From: Pegea sp. RAD2-039
Lineage: Eukaryota > Chordata > Thaliacea > Salpida > Salpidae
Assembly: GCA_034620365.1 (NCBI GenBank)
Contig: JAQGEQ010000131.1
Coordinates: 1 to 64,000 of the forward strand
Reading direction: 5' to 3'
Length of the DNA: 64,000 nucleotides
The translations under genes were made by a program, and so were the position numbers. The notes under the pieces are model-generated. The model did no database searches. It had not been told where the DNA came from and saw nothing but the letters and a program-made list of their open reading frames with translations. Shown here piece after piece: positions 35,546 through 46,639 of this stretch; the stretch's first letter is position 1; each line of letters starts with the position of its first letter.

Positions 35546-37039
35546 GAAACTTCATATAATAAATATTTTCTTTGCAAAAAATTATAGAAAAAAAAAATTA
35601 GGTTAAATGTTTATTCCATTACTACAAAGATGATACTGAAAATGTGACAGAATATTTTCTAATAGAAAACCATACTTTCAGTAATTTAAGTATTTTTAAT
35701 TTAAAATATCTTTATAATTTCGTTTGATACAACTTCTTTCAAATTTTGAATCAAAAAAATTTCAAGCACATTATAAAAATATGAAAAATTATATTATTAA
35801 AAAATTAATATTTATACAAAAATAGAAAAAGCTTACGCAAAAGAGTATTTTTTTTAATTGTTTGTAAAGTATTTTGATATTTAGTTTTTATAAATAAAAA
35901 AAAGTATCTAGAGTAAAACTCAATTTTTAGAAAATAGTCTTATTTAGATAGTGAAAAGCCTGATTCAGCCACTTTTAATTTATATTTTGTTAAATTATCT
36001 AACTAAATATACTTTTTCTCTGTATTTATCTGCAATTAAATTGAAGATGAAACGAGAGAAAAAACAGTTTTCAGTAATCCAGAACTCAGTATTATTTACT
36101 AAATTACTATATTATTTATAAAATATATTACTATAACTTAATTACTTTTATTTCACTAATTTTAACGTAAAAAACATTTGTCACTCTAAAATGAGATGAT
36201 AGTATACATAATTGTAATAAAATTAAACAAAACAATATAAAATTTAAATACAACTATTCAAAATTACTTTTCGGTACTGGACACTACTTCTTATAAAATC
36301 AACATTTAAAATTATAATTCAATTTCAATTGATTTTTCATAAGAATATTTCTATCATTAAAATTTTACTGTTGATGTGAGATAATGAATATGAAAATTAC
36401 ATTATGTAAGTTTGAAGAATTAAAGAAAAAATTATAAATGCAATAGAAAACTAAAAATAAACTTTTATATAATTCTTATATTATGTTAGAATAACTTTAT
36501 TTGCAAAATATAACTAAGGTTTCTAACAAATGATTCTCAATCTTTTTGCATTTAACCAATTTAATTGAAAAAAAAGACTTCATAACTGACGTCATAATTG
36601 TTTGTATAAATTCATAACATCAAATATTTTAAAGGAAAGTTTGGTAGTAATTTTAAAAAGAATGTTGCTATAACTGTTATGTTCGTACATTTTACGAATT
36701 TAAATTTATAGTATTTTAAAAAATAAATTGTTTTAAAATATATTTTATTAAACAAATTTTTACAAAGTAATAAAATAAAATTTTAACTTTTGAAAGAAGA
36801 TAATTTCGAATCGACTAAATGTCGATGACACCTTTTACTATTTGTTAAATATCTAAATATTAATGCATTTCACATTTCCTAGACAACAACTTTGATATGT
36901 TTTCTTAAATGAATAATTTGTTTCTTAATTTGATATGGTAAGTTATATAATATAATTATTTATTTTGTTGCTTGTACAAAACTGTTTTCAATTTTAGTGA
37001 CATTTTTGAATTCATATCAACAAAATTAAAGTTGCTTCA
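35546..37039. other. AT-rich spacer
   Basis: Only short random frames are present; a single TGACGTCA lies at about 36589. Nothing else is supported. Confidence 0.3.
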
Positions 37040-37320
37040 AAATAAATAAGCTTAGATAGTTACCTAAAAATTCTTATCATCTATTTCCTAATCAAAAAAT
37101 TAAAAATTTTTCTTTTTACTCTTTGCGTTACCTAGCGGTTATCGTATTTTGGTTACAACAACAAATATTCTGAAACTTAATTAGTATTTAATCGAACCAC
37201 TTTAATGTATTGTAGAATTTATAGGTTGGTTCATGTTTTTTGCAACGAAGCAAATTAATATTTTTTCATTCTTGATTGTTAAAAAAGATTTGATTAAACT
37301 TTTTTTGTAAAAATTTTTCT
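37040..37320 (+). repeat. Partial third copy of the 1-605 repeat
   Basis: Directly repeated with positions about 40-300, including tagcggttatcgtattttgg and cgaaccactttaatg. A decayed minus module (box 37398, damaged hairpin near 37490) follows it. Confidence 0.65.
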
Positions 37321-38349
37321 ACATTTAAAAAAAATTTTTGTAAATATTTTGTTGAATTTCATTTTAAAAGAATAAATTATACTTAATTTTCGCTGAAGCC
37401 ACAAACATAAGGTTATGCAGCTTATATTTAATATTTAGAAAAATCCCTTTTCACTGAAATACCAAACTCATTTATAAGTGCAAAATATGGAAGGTTCACT
37501 TTTGCCTCTGTTTATCAACTAAATATTTTTCATAAGTAAGAATTACAGATATTGTATTTTCTTTAAAATAAAGTTTACTTAAATCTCATCATCAAATAAT
37601 CTACATTTAATTTCACCATTAAATATCATGAAGTTGGTTAAAGTTGTAAATTAATTCTGAGGAATACAAAAGTTCCTAGTTCATTGTAAACGATTTAATC
37701 GTAAATAAATAAATCGTAATACAGCAACTATAAACACAAATTTAACAAATATATATATAAAATTCGAGCTAATAATTACTAAGATCAATTTTAACAGTTA
37801 AAGAATATATTTTCCTATAGTTAAAACCAAATGTAGTTTTGATAAAATCACTAGTGTACGCAGGTTAAATTAATTCTTTCAAAATAGTTAAAAACCCATT
37901 AATTTTAACTTTTTGCTTCTATTGTTTGCGTTCTCTAGAAAATATAATATTTTGGCTATTAATAAATATCTAATAATTTGATATTCTCTGGATGATTTAC
38001 TTTAATGAATTGTATGATTTCTAAATTTGTAATTCATTTTGAAGATCAAACGAATATAATCTCTGAGTCTTATAGTACTTTCAATTAAAAAAAAGTCACA
38101 TGACTTTTGATTTTAGTTTTCATCATCGTTTTTTAACGACTGATGGTTTTTAATTTTAATCATCATAGGAATGACTTTAAATCTTAATTTAATACAACTA
38201 GATAAGAAAAATGAACTAATTTGGTTTTTATAATAGTAAACTTATAATAAATTTTCTTATCAACTTTAAATCAAATTTTCTAATATAACAATTTTTGTCA
38301 ACAAAATGCTTATCAATAAAATTATAAAATTAATTTCATTTGAACTTGA

Positions 38350-38459
38350 TCCCATACACTTCAGATTGCAACAACGTTTATAAGAAATGAAAAGTAAAAT
38401 AAACCTCAATCTTTCGTAAAGGATTGCAAAGTTTTTTAATTTGGAGCTAAAGTACTTTA
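38350..38459 (-). repeat. Hairpin-spacer-box module 16
   Basis: Minus orientation. The stem is the perfect palindrome TAAAGTACTTTA (38448-38459), the box complement is the variant cccatacac (38350-38358) and the gap is 89 bp. Confidence 0.55.
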
Positions 38460-38606
38460 CAACTAAACTTTAAATAATAAATAAGTTAATTATAGTTTAT
38501 ATTAGTTAAAAACACGATAATAAAGTTATATATAACAGTATCTTTATAACATTAATATCAACAATAACTTTATCGATTTAATAAAGCCGTCGAAAAATTT
38601 AACGAT

Positions 38607-38722
38607 ACCACAAACCTAAGATTGAATGAAAATAATATATAACCGTAAAGCTTACGAAGAAGTTATATCATTTTATTACTTGTCTGGATAACAATACTAA
38701 TTTGGAAGATGCAGTTTTGCAT
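38607..38722 (-). repeat. Hairpin-spacer-box module 17
   Basis: Minus orientation. The hairpin ATGCAGTTTTGCAT lies at 38709-38722, the box complement accacaaac at 38607-38615 and the gap is 93 bp. Confidence 0.65.
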
Positions 38723-38900
38723 TTGATTATCTTAATGAAATACAATTGGATAAGAAAAATTCACTTAATTTGGTTTGTATAATAGTAAACTTAAAATAAA
38801 TTAAAAGTTATCAACTTTAAATCAAATTTTTTATTATAACAATTTTGTCAACAAAATGCTTATCAATAAAATTATAAAATTAATTTCATTTGAACCTTAT

Positions 38901-39017
38901 CCCATACACTTCAGATTGCAACAACGTTTATAAGAAATGAAAAGTAAAATAAAGCTCATTCTTTCGTAAAGGATTGCAAAGTTTGTAAATTTGGAGTTAA
39001 ATTCAAAGTTTTACTTT
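38901..39017 (-). repeat. Hairpin-spacer-box module 18
   Basis: Minus orientation. The hairpin AAAGTTTTACTTT lies at 39005-39017, the box complement cccatacac at 38901-38909 and the gap is 95 bp. It is the duplicated partner of module 16, with a small insertion next to the hairpin. Confidence 0.5.
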
Positions 39018-39793
39018 ACAAGGAAACTTTAAATAATGAAAAAGTTTAATAACTTGAGTTATTATTTATCACAAAATTTTTTTGTAAACATGTTATTAGT
39101 AATATGACAGATTTTTTACTAATTGAAAGCTTTTCATTCAAAAAAACTAGTATTTTGCTTTTATTATCATTTAATTGAAATCATTAAATATCAGCTTGGC
39201 AATGCTGTTCTTTTTACTATCATGAGATAAAGTATCAAACAATATAATTTTGATTCTGATGTTTTAAAAATTGTAATTTTTGCCGTTGATATATCAATTT
39301 ACAAAAGGTAAAATTAACTTTTAAGAATGGAAATTATATGACTTACTAACCTTTTCCAGATTCCAAAAAAAAAACAAATATGTCTAAATATGTTATATAA
39401 TATTTTCTTTAAACTGAAAGTAATATTAAAAAATATTATAATTATAATAAATGACGTTTATTTTTAAGTGTTTTTTGAAAACAAACCGTCTAGCGCCAAG
39501 TAGCGGAAAAGGAAACAGTCGACTTGTTTTTTGTATGTTTATCTTTTTTTTCCTGATTTGTTTACATTATCTAAAACATTAAAGATTTTAAATAGTCCTA
39601 GTAACCAATGTACTATTAATTTTTAATTTATAAAATACTTAATTATTTAGTTGAACTAAGAAATAAAATAACTGTTTTTGATGGAAGCTCAGTTTAATGA
39701 TACTTAAATTTAATTTGAACTAATGTATCTTTATAAAAATAATATGAACAATAACCTTATCGATTGATTACAGCAATCGAAAAATTTACCAAT

Positions 39794-39913
39794 ACCACAA
39801 ACATAAGATTAAATGAAGATAATATATAACCGTAAAGCTTACGTAGAAATGAAATCGTTTTATCTCGTAATTTGACTTTAAGACATCAATTTGGAAGATG
39901 CACTTTTGCATCT
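39794..39913 (-). repeat. Hairpin-spacer-box module 19
   Basis: Minus orientation. The perfect 7 bp hairpin AGATGCACTTTTGCATCT lies at 39896-39913, the box complement accacaaac at 39794-39802 and the gap is 93 bp. It shares long flanks with module 17 (taaccgtaaagcttacg). Confidence 0.7.
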
Positions 39914-39959
39914 GGTTGTCAAGTAAGTTATTTCCAGGGTAAAATAAGATTTTGTGTAT

Positions 39960-40825
39960 TTTGAGATTGTTTGATGTTTACATATTTTTTCTAAGAAAGT
40001 ATAACTTAAATTTTCTTGTAATCTTTTTTTTATGCATTTATGTCAACATTTTTTAACAAACAACAGTTTTTTTTTTTGCCCAAGATCTATCGAACAAACT
40101 AATATTGTTTTTCATAAGAACATCAGGATTGAGCGTTTTTTCTAAATTGCTCGAAGGTTTCTAAATTCTGTTTGCTGTTAGTAATTTTCTTTTCAATTTC
40201 TTTTAAATATTTTAGGATTCATCACATATTAAATTCCTTACTTTCTTCATTGAGTATTTTATGCTATCTAAACAATTTTTATACAAACAATATGTTTTAA
40301 ATTCTTCATGATCAGTAAGAAACAACTAGAATCTTAATTTGACGTTTTTAAAGACTGTTTCATCATAAATCTTTTCTTTGAATCAAAAATGAAAAATTGA
40401 AAATGCGAGTTATAATTTCAACAACTCTTTAATCTCTCTATAATAATAAATAAATCTAAAATCTGTGAACTACATTAAAACTACTGCGTGTCGGTCAAAA
40501 ATAATCAAAATATTCTTCCATTTATTCCAAAAATATAAAATTAGTTCCCTAATGACTTTTAAGTTCCTTAATATTTTGATCAGAAGATGTTTTTATATCA
40601 ATATATGTGTTATCTCACGATACCATCTTATAAGTCCAATCTTATTGTAAAGAATGAATACTGAAGATATTAAACTTTTTGATAAATGGAGCTTGTCGAA
40701 GAAATATAATGATTTTGATTAAACGATATGAAAAGGAAATAACTTTAAACTAATCAAGTGTTTTGTCAATTCTTTTAGAAAATAGGAACTTAAAATTTTC
40801 TACTGATTCACTGAATGAAGTTTCT
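39960..40825. other. AT-rich spacer at the module orientation switch
   Basis: Part of 40110-40190 resembles 33750-33820. Modules to the left of this stretch (33.6-39.9 kb) are all minus and those to the right (40.8-43.4 kb) all plus. No gene is supported. Confidence 0.35.
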
Positions 40826-40937
40826 TTGAAAAGTATTTCAACACAAAATTATGTATACGATTTGTTGTCATGAAGAAATGATTGAAAGATATACTTTTCA
40901 TTATTTATAAACGTTGTTGCCATCTAGAGTTTGTGGG
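40826..40937 (+). repeat. Hairpin-spacer-box module 20
   Basis: Plus orientation. The hairpin TTGAAAAGTATTTCAA lies at 40826-40841, the perfect box GTTTGTGGG at 40929-40937 and the gap is 87 bp. Confidence 0.7.
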
Positions 40938-41542
40938 ATCTAAAATACGATATTTTTTCCTAATTTTAATAATAAACTATTTGTTCAAAAATACTACTTA
41001 TACAGAAAATTTGAATTAAATGTAAAAAACAATTTTTAAGATGCTTGTATATCTCTATTAAATAACGAAAAACTGCTGTTAGAACTCCAAAAGCGTTTTA
41101 CTAATTTTTATAAAAAGTTGAATCTTCATGATACCTCCAAAGTCAAAACAAGTGGAGAAAAAAATGTCATTTAGATAAAATAAAAAATATATTAAGATAG
41201 AAAGAATAAATTGAAACAACTTTCGAAAAAGTCATATTTGCTGTGCACTCAAATGGAACATTTCAACACGGAGTTTTTAAAACTTACCCGATGTAATAAT
41301 TGTTATAAAATTATCGAAATGTAAATGTTATATTAAGAAACTTTGTTTTTAGTGATGCTGTAAATAATTTTACTTAATTATTTGAAAGTTAGATACTTTT
41401 TCAAATAATATGTCATTTATCAGTAAGGTTTTAAAAAAATGAAATAAACTTTTTACCTAATTAGTTTTACTTCATTTTCTGTATAAAAAGTAAATCAAGT
41501 GACTTAACTCAGTTATTCAACTTTTTTTTAAATAAAAGATTC

Positions 41543-41673
41543 GTTGAAAAATTATTTCAACTCCAAAATTCCAAACTAGGTTTGCTGTTTGACTAGTCTA
41601 CTAGAAGTAGTAGTCGAAATTATTTATTTACTTTTGACTATTTATAACTTTGTAGTAATCTAGAATTTGTGGG
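41543..41673 (+). repeat. Hairpin-spacer-box module 21
   Basis: Plus orientation. The 7 bp hairpin GTTGAAAAATTATTTCAAC lies at 41543-41561, the box ATTTGTGGG at 41665-41673 and the gap is 103 bp. An internal stem (gactagtc, tagtagtc) accounts for the longer gap. Confidence 0.65.
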
Positions 41674-41914
41674 ATCAAATTCAAATTTCAATGGTAATTT
41701 TTGTTTATAAATAATGCTCTCTTTGTCAAGGTTAAAATAAAACTATGTATATCAATTATTTGTTTATTTATTAAAAATTTATAAGTTGAAACTGTTAAAA
41801 AATTCTTTAATAGTTACTTTTAATTGAATTTTATTTTTTAATTTTTTAATTAGTTTAAAAACCTTTAACTAGTTAGATTTGTAGCACCACAAACAACAGA
41901 CTTTAAGCATTTTT

Positions 41915-42395
41915 ACAAATTTATTTTATAAATAATAACCTTAAAATTTCCTTATTAGTTTTTAACAAATAAGAAGTTTTAAAAATGTCATTATAAATTA
42001 AAAATAATTTTAACGCAAACGAATAAAGTTTTTTTTCATTTTTACTCCGTTTTTTAATCTGCATTAGAAAAACATATTTAATTAGGTTATTTTAGGTTAA
42101 AATGATTATTTTTATGGGTTTGATAAAAACTTTTTCCAAAATTTATTATTTTGCAGAAAATATATAAAACTATTTAAAATAATGAAAAATATCACCCAAA
42201 TTATATTTAATAGTGCTTTTCTTAAAAAATAGTATTTAATGCTTTTTTTTGCTATAAAAAAGCTCATTTTAAATTGTAAATTATAAACTATTAGTATTAC
42301 GATTGTAGATGAGGATTTATTAAGCTAAAAGATAAGCATCTGAACTTTTAAAAAATATTACTAATAGAACAATAAAAATGAAAAATGAATATTAA
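41915..42395 (-). repeat. Inverted-repeat arm (partner 32270-32745)
   Basis: See the partner entry. The arm runs into a decayed box (accacaaac at about 41886) for which no clear hairpin can be found. Confidence 0.7.
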
Positions 42396-42799
42396 AATTT
42401 TTCTGTGAAGTAGAAAGTTCAATATTGTGGTAAAACAACAAGATTAAAATATAAAAGTTAAAAATATTTAGTCAAAAATTTTCTCTTGGTGTTATAAATT
42501 GTTATTGTTATACAATTTTAATAAGAAAAATCTATAATTAGTTTATTTTTTTACCTTTTAATAATTCATTTTGCTGTCATTTAATTGCTTTTAATATTAT
42601 AGATTATTTAGTTATTATATAGAATAAATTTAATGTTCATAATAGTTATAAATTTAAAAATTATTTATTTATATTTTTATTAAATAAAGTTTCAGATGAA
42701 ACTGCATATGAAACAGATCTTAGTGATACTCTATATAATTGTATTTAATGATTTGAAAACTAGAAAACTTTTTTTTAGAAAAATTTTTTATTAATGAAA

Positions 42800-42935
42800 G
42801 AAAAATCAAAACAAACTAGTTTTGTTTTTGGTTTGACGCAAAAAATTTTTAGTTAAGAAGTATTTAAGAGGCTTCATTAGTTTAAGAAAAATAGATCTAC
42901 TCGAAGCACTTTGACCTAGCCTATTTATTATAAAA
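42800..42935 (+). repeat. Fragment of the 14.2/46.0 kb repeat
   Basis: Carries the AAAACAAACTAGTTTTGTTTT palindrome in slightly broken form and the aggcttcattagtttaag segment in the same order as at 14575-14700 and 46270-46410. Confidence 0.65.
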
Positions 42936-43402
42936 AATAACTTTTTATACACCTTATAAACAAATTTACAAAAAATAAAATTTAAACTGTGGTTAGTTTC
43001 AAATGTAAGTTTAAAAAAAAGTTTAGTAAAGGAATATTCTTAAAGTGATAAATGCAAATAAAATGTTTCTGACTAAAATGTCAACGTTCAAACAAAAACA
43101 ATTGAATTTATTGTTAACTTTATTTTTATATAAAGCTTTTTATGTCATAAATGTCGTCATGGTATTGTTAAGTGAAAACAAATCAGATTACGTACTTCTT
43201 TAAAGTAGTATGATGACATCAACACAACTAAAAAATTAAAAAAGTTGAAATATGTAAATGAATCATTGTAAATATTTGTTTACTGAAGACAGTGTCATTT
43301 AGATATTAATTAACAAAAGAATGACATAGCATGTGAAAGAAAAGATCAAGCTCACCGCATTCTTTTATATCATTGAATACAATAAATCTTGTTGTTAAAT
43401 GC

Positions 43403-43518
43403 AACTGACAGTATCAATTTTTAAAATTCTCAACAGTTAAAACTTTTCAAACAAAAAAAGACTGATCGTAATAAATTCGATGCTTTTTAAAACAAAGTTT
43501 TCGCCTCATGTTTGTGAG
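43403..43518 (+). repeat. Hairpin-spacer-box module 22
   Basis: Plus orientation. AACTGACAGTATCAATT (43403-43419) has one mismatched pair, the box GTTTGTGAG is at 43510-43518 and the gap 90 bp. Confidence 0.6.
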
Positions 43519-44456
43519 CTCATAAAATAAATTTTCATGCTTTTAACGAAAATATTAAATTATAAATATGTTTAAAACCTTTTTCACTCAAGCTTGATGC
43601 TTTGAAAGTAAATATAATGTTTTAGGAACTTTTGTTGTAGTTTTTCTTTTGGATCTTTTTCGGAAGTATTTTGTTTTTTGTTTCAAAAATAGTTTTATGT
43701 TTCTGAATGTAAGTTTTTTTATCGTTTCAAAAGTTCAATAGTTTTGAATCAGTGATTTTTAACTGATTGATTTTCTCACATTTGTTAAACGTTTTTAATA
43801 TAACATCTTAACTTTATTTTTCAAAGCATTTTTAAAATCTTGAAACTAAACTGATTTTAATTCTTAATAAATTTAGTTTAATAAATATTTATTTAATATT
43901 TAAAGTGATAAAATTAAAAACTATAAAATTCTTACAGATTTTAAAAAAATATGCAACTAAATATTTAGATACCATAACAAATTGAATGTTTTTACTCTGA
44001 TTTTGTTTCATTTTTTTAAATTGTTTTTTTAACTATATTATAAGCAAGTTAATAACATTATTTTTGATTAGGAATATTTTACTTTAAATTGTTAAATTTA
44101 ATAAAATTGTTTGATAGATTACAAAACAAAATTTCGAGATTATGTTAATTATCTCTAGAATTAGTTTTACTTTAAAATTACACTTACTTATAAGCTGGAT
44201 AACAATTTACTTAGAACAATTTTATTAACAAGTCTATTTTTCTGCTGCGCTTTATTTCGTCTAGTTTATATTTTCAATTAAGTTTAAATCAACAAAAATA
44301 AAATAATATAATCACAGAGATGGACTGTCGAAAAAATATGTTTCAACAAATTTATGTTTTAGTTAAAATTTTTCGTAGGATAACGCTTTTGATCAAATAG
44401 GAAAATAAATTTAAATTTTAACGAAATCAAAACAAGTTGTTTGCGAAATGTTACAA

Positions 44457-44570
44457 CCCACAAACATTAGAGTAAATATTCATGATTAGTATGATGATTC
44501 TGTTCGACCCTCCACACCAGAAATACCTCCGAAAGGCATTTACAATTTGGAGTGTTGAAAATTTCCCAAC
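44457..44570 (-). repeat. Hairpin-spacer-box module 23
   Basis: Minus orientation, module 1 class. The box complement cccacaaac is at 44457-44465 and the gap 88 bp. The hairpin at 44554-44570 is reduced to a 4 bp stem by two changes. Confidence 0.55.
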
Positions 44571-45719
44571 ATGCTGCGTGCATTAGCAAATTTTTTTTTT
44601 TAAATCCACTGCTACTTTAGAGCAGTTGGTATACTTTTCACTTTTTTTTAATTGCATTTATTAGTAGCACTAGATTAAATAATTTTATTTGCAAAAAAAT
44701 GTTTTAAAAATTTTACAAATCTTTTGGAAACAAAAACATTAATATAAATAAAAAAATTTAAGTAAACTCAAATTAAATTCTAATAAAGATTAGCATTTTC
44801 AGATGCTCGAATGAAGAACTAAAAATAACTGAGCTATAATTTTAATTGAAATTATTACAGAAAAAATACTACATTATTTAAAATTTTAGATATGACTAAA
44901 TTATTTACGATTGAAATATTGACGTTCAAACAAAAACAACTTATTTTATTTTTAATAACACTTTTATAAAAAGCTATTTATATTATAAAAGTTATTATGG
45001 CATCGTTAAGTGAAAACAAATAATATTACTTACTACTTTAAAGTAGCATGATGACATAAACACAAAGAAAATAGAAAAAATGTAAAAATATGTAAATGAA
45101 TCATTCTACATATTTGTTTACTTAATACATTAGCACTTTTTAAATATTATTTCACACAAAATATATAATTTTCTGTGTATACAATCACTTTAAACAAATA
45201 ATTTTGATTAAAGTCCTTCGAATTTGAAGTAAAATAAAAATTATATCTAATAAGCAAAATGAAAAACATTAAAGAAAATTAAATTTAAACCTGAGGTTAG
45301 TTTCAAATGTAAATGCTTAATAGAATGAATGACATTTTAACAGAAGAAATGCTAGAAATTTTACAATTCTGAATGTGACTAAATTGATTATGATTAAAAT
45401 GTTCAAAGAAAAATAATTTAGTTTATTTTTAACAAAACTTTTATAAAAAGCTTTTTATATCATAAATGTTGTCATAGTAGCATTAAGTGAAAACAAATAA
45501 GATATAAACTCGACGGCGTTATTTAGAATTTAAAAAGCAAAAGAATGACACAGTAGTTTCTTAAATAATTAAATAATTTAATAGTTTCAACACTAAACTA
45601 AAACCAAATTATAAAATAATTGTTTGAAAAAGATTGTTAAAATGCAACTGCAAGTTTCTTAAAACATTGTGAAGAGTTCTACCGGAAATAAAATTAAAAA
45701 AAAAATTTTTCTTAAATAA

Positions 45720-46090
45720 AAATAAAAAGAAAATCAAAAAATCTTTAATGTAAAACTATGAATAAGAATAAATAATAAATATAAAATCATCAAGTTCTAA
45801 AAAGTTTTGACAACTTGTTTTGCTTTTTCAAAACATGAATAAATAATTTTATTAAGTAATAACATTACGAAATATAGAAGCTCAAAAATTGAAAGATTTC
45901 AAAAATATTTGTGTTGAATATATAACCTTTCATTGAAAATTGAATATAAATTTGTAAACTGTATTCCAGTTTTAAGCTTCAAAATTATAGACTTCATTAG
46001 TAAAATACTAGTAGCTTCGGAATAAGAGATTTAAATTGACGACTAAAATGAAAGTCAAAAATGCCGACGTCTACATTAATGATAAAGTAT
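45720..46090 (+). repeat. Inverted-repeat arm (partner 50940-51290)
   Basis: About 350 bp match the reverse complement of 50940-51290 (ctcttattccgtagc, ttgacgtcagcag and cttccatatttcgtaat in the partner). The arms are 4.9 kb apart. Module 24 begins at the inner end. Confidence 0.65.
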
Positions 46091-46095
46091 TATTT

Positions 46096-46211
46096 GTTGA
46101 AATTTATTCAACTCCAAAATGTATTCTACAAAGATATATCACTTATTGGACCACGAAATGCTAATGGTTTCATCAGTATTTATAAAGTTGTTTCAATCTT
46201 AAGTTTGTGGC
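46096..46211 (+). repeat. Hairpin-spacer-box module 24
   Basis: Plus orientation. The hairpin GTTGAAATTTATTCAAC lies at 46096-46112 and is followed by TCCAAAATG. The box GTTTGTGGC is at 46203-46211 and the gap 90 bp. A decayed version is at 14385-14503. Confidence 0.6.
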
Positions 46212-46639
46212 GTACAGAATAAGTTCAAATTACAAACGTATGCCACAATGCCCGGCATTTATTTATTAATGAAAAAAAATCAAAACAAATTACTCTTGAT
46301 TTTGGTTTGACACATAAAACTGTTTAGTTAAGAAATATTTATGAGGCTTCATTAGTTTAAGAAAAATAGATCTACTCGAAACACTTTGACCTAGCCTATT
46401 TATTATGAAAATGCATTTTTTATACACTTTACCTGAATGTTAAAATTTAATTTTTTATGTTGTTTTTTGGTTAAGTTGTAAATTTAATATAGTTTGTAAA
46501 GGTTCCTGGCATAAAATGTAAATAGTTAGAAAATAAATCATTCCCGCTGACTGACTGCATAACTTTCTTCAGATTCAACAGATATTATTTGTGAGATTGT
46601 TTGTTAGCGAAATCGGTAACTACAACTTTCTCATTATCA

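Larger units (their letters stand above)
38203..39020 (+). repeat. Direct duplication of a 250 bp module-bearing unit
   Basis: 38203-38449 is repeated at 38752-38997 almost without change (tttcgtaaaggattgcaaag and cccatacacttcagattgc in both). Each copy contains a minus module. The duplication is the youngest-looking one in this part of the window. Confidence 0.75.
43080..45110 (+). repeat. Repeat block D (tandem form of the basic unit)
   Basis: Shows the basic unit most simply: module 22, a segment matching 10130-10990, a minus module (44457-44570), a segment matching 7340-7560, then the start of the next unit at about 45030. The repeat period is about 1.84 kb. It lacks both the coiled-coil sequence and the LINE fragment found in A and B. 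Confidence 0.65.

Noticed and set aside
39794-39913. Helitron end (hairpin followed by CTGG)
   Set aside because: The CTRR end does not recur in the other classes, and no consistent 5' TC end or A/T target was found.
11933-44465. RUNX sites, because many boxes read ACCACAAAC or CCCACAAAC
   Set aside because: The conserved box extends beyond the RUNX core, its first bases vary (CCC, ACC, GCC), and it is tied to the hairpin at a fixed distance.
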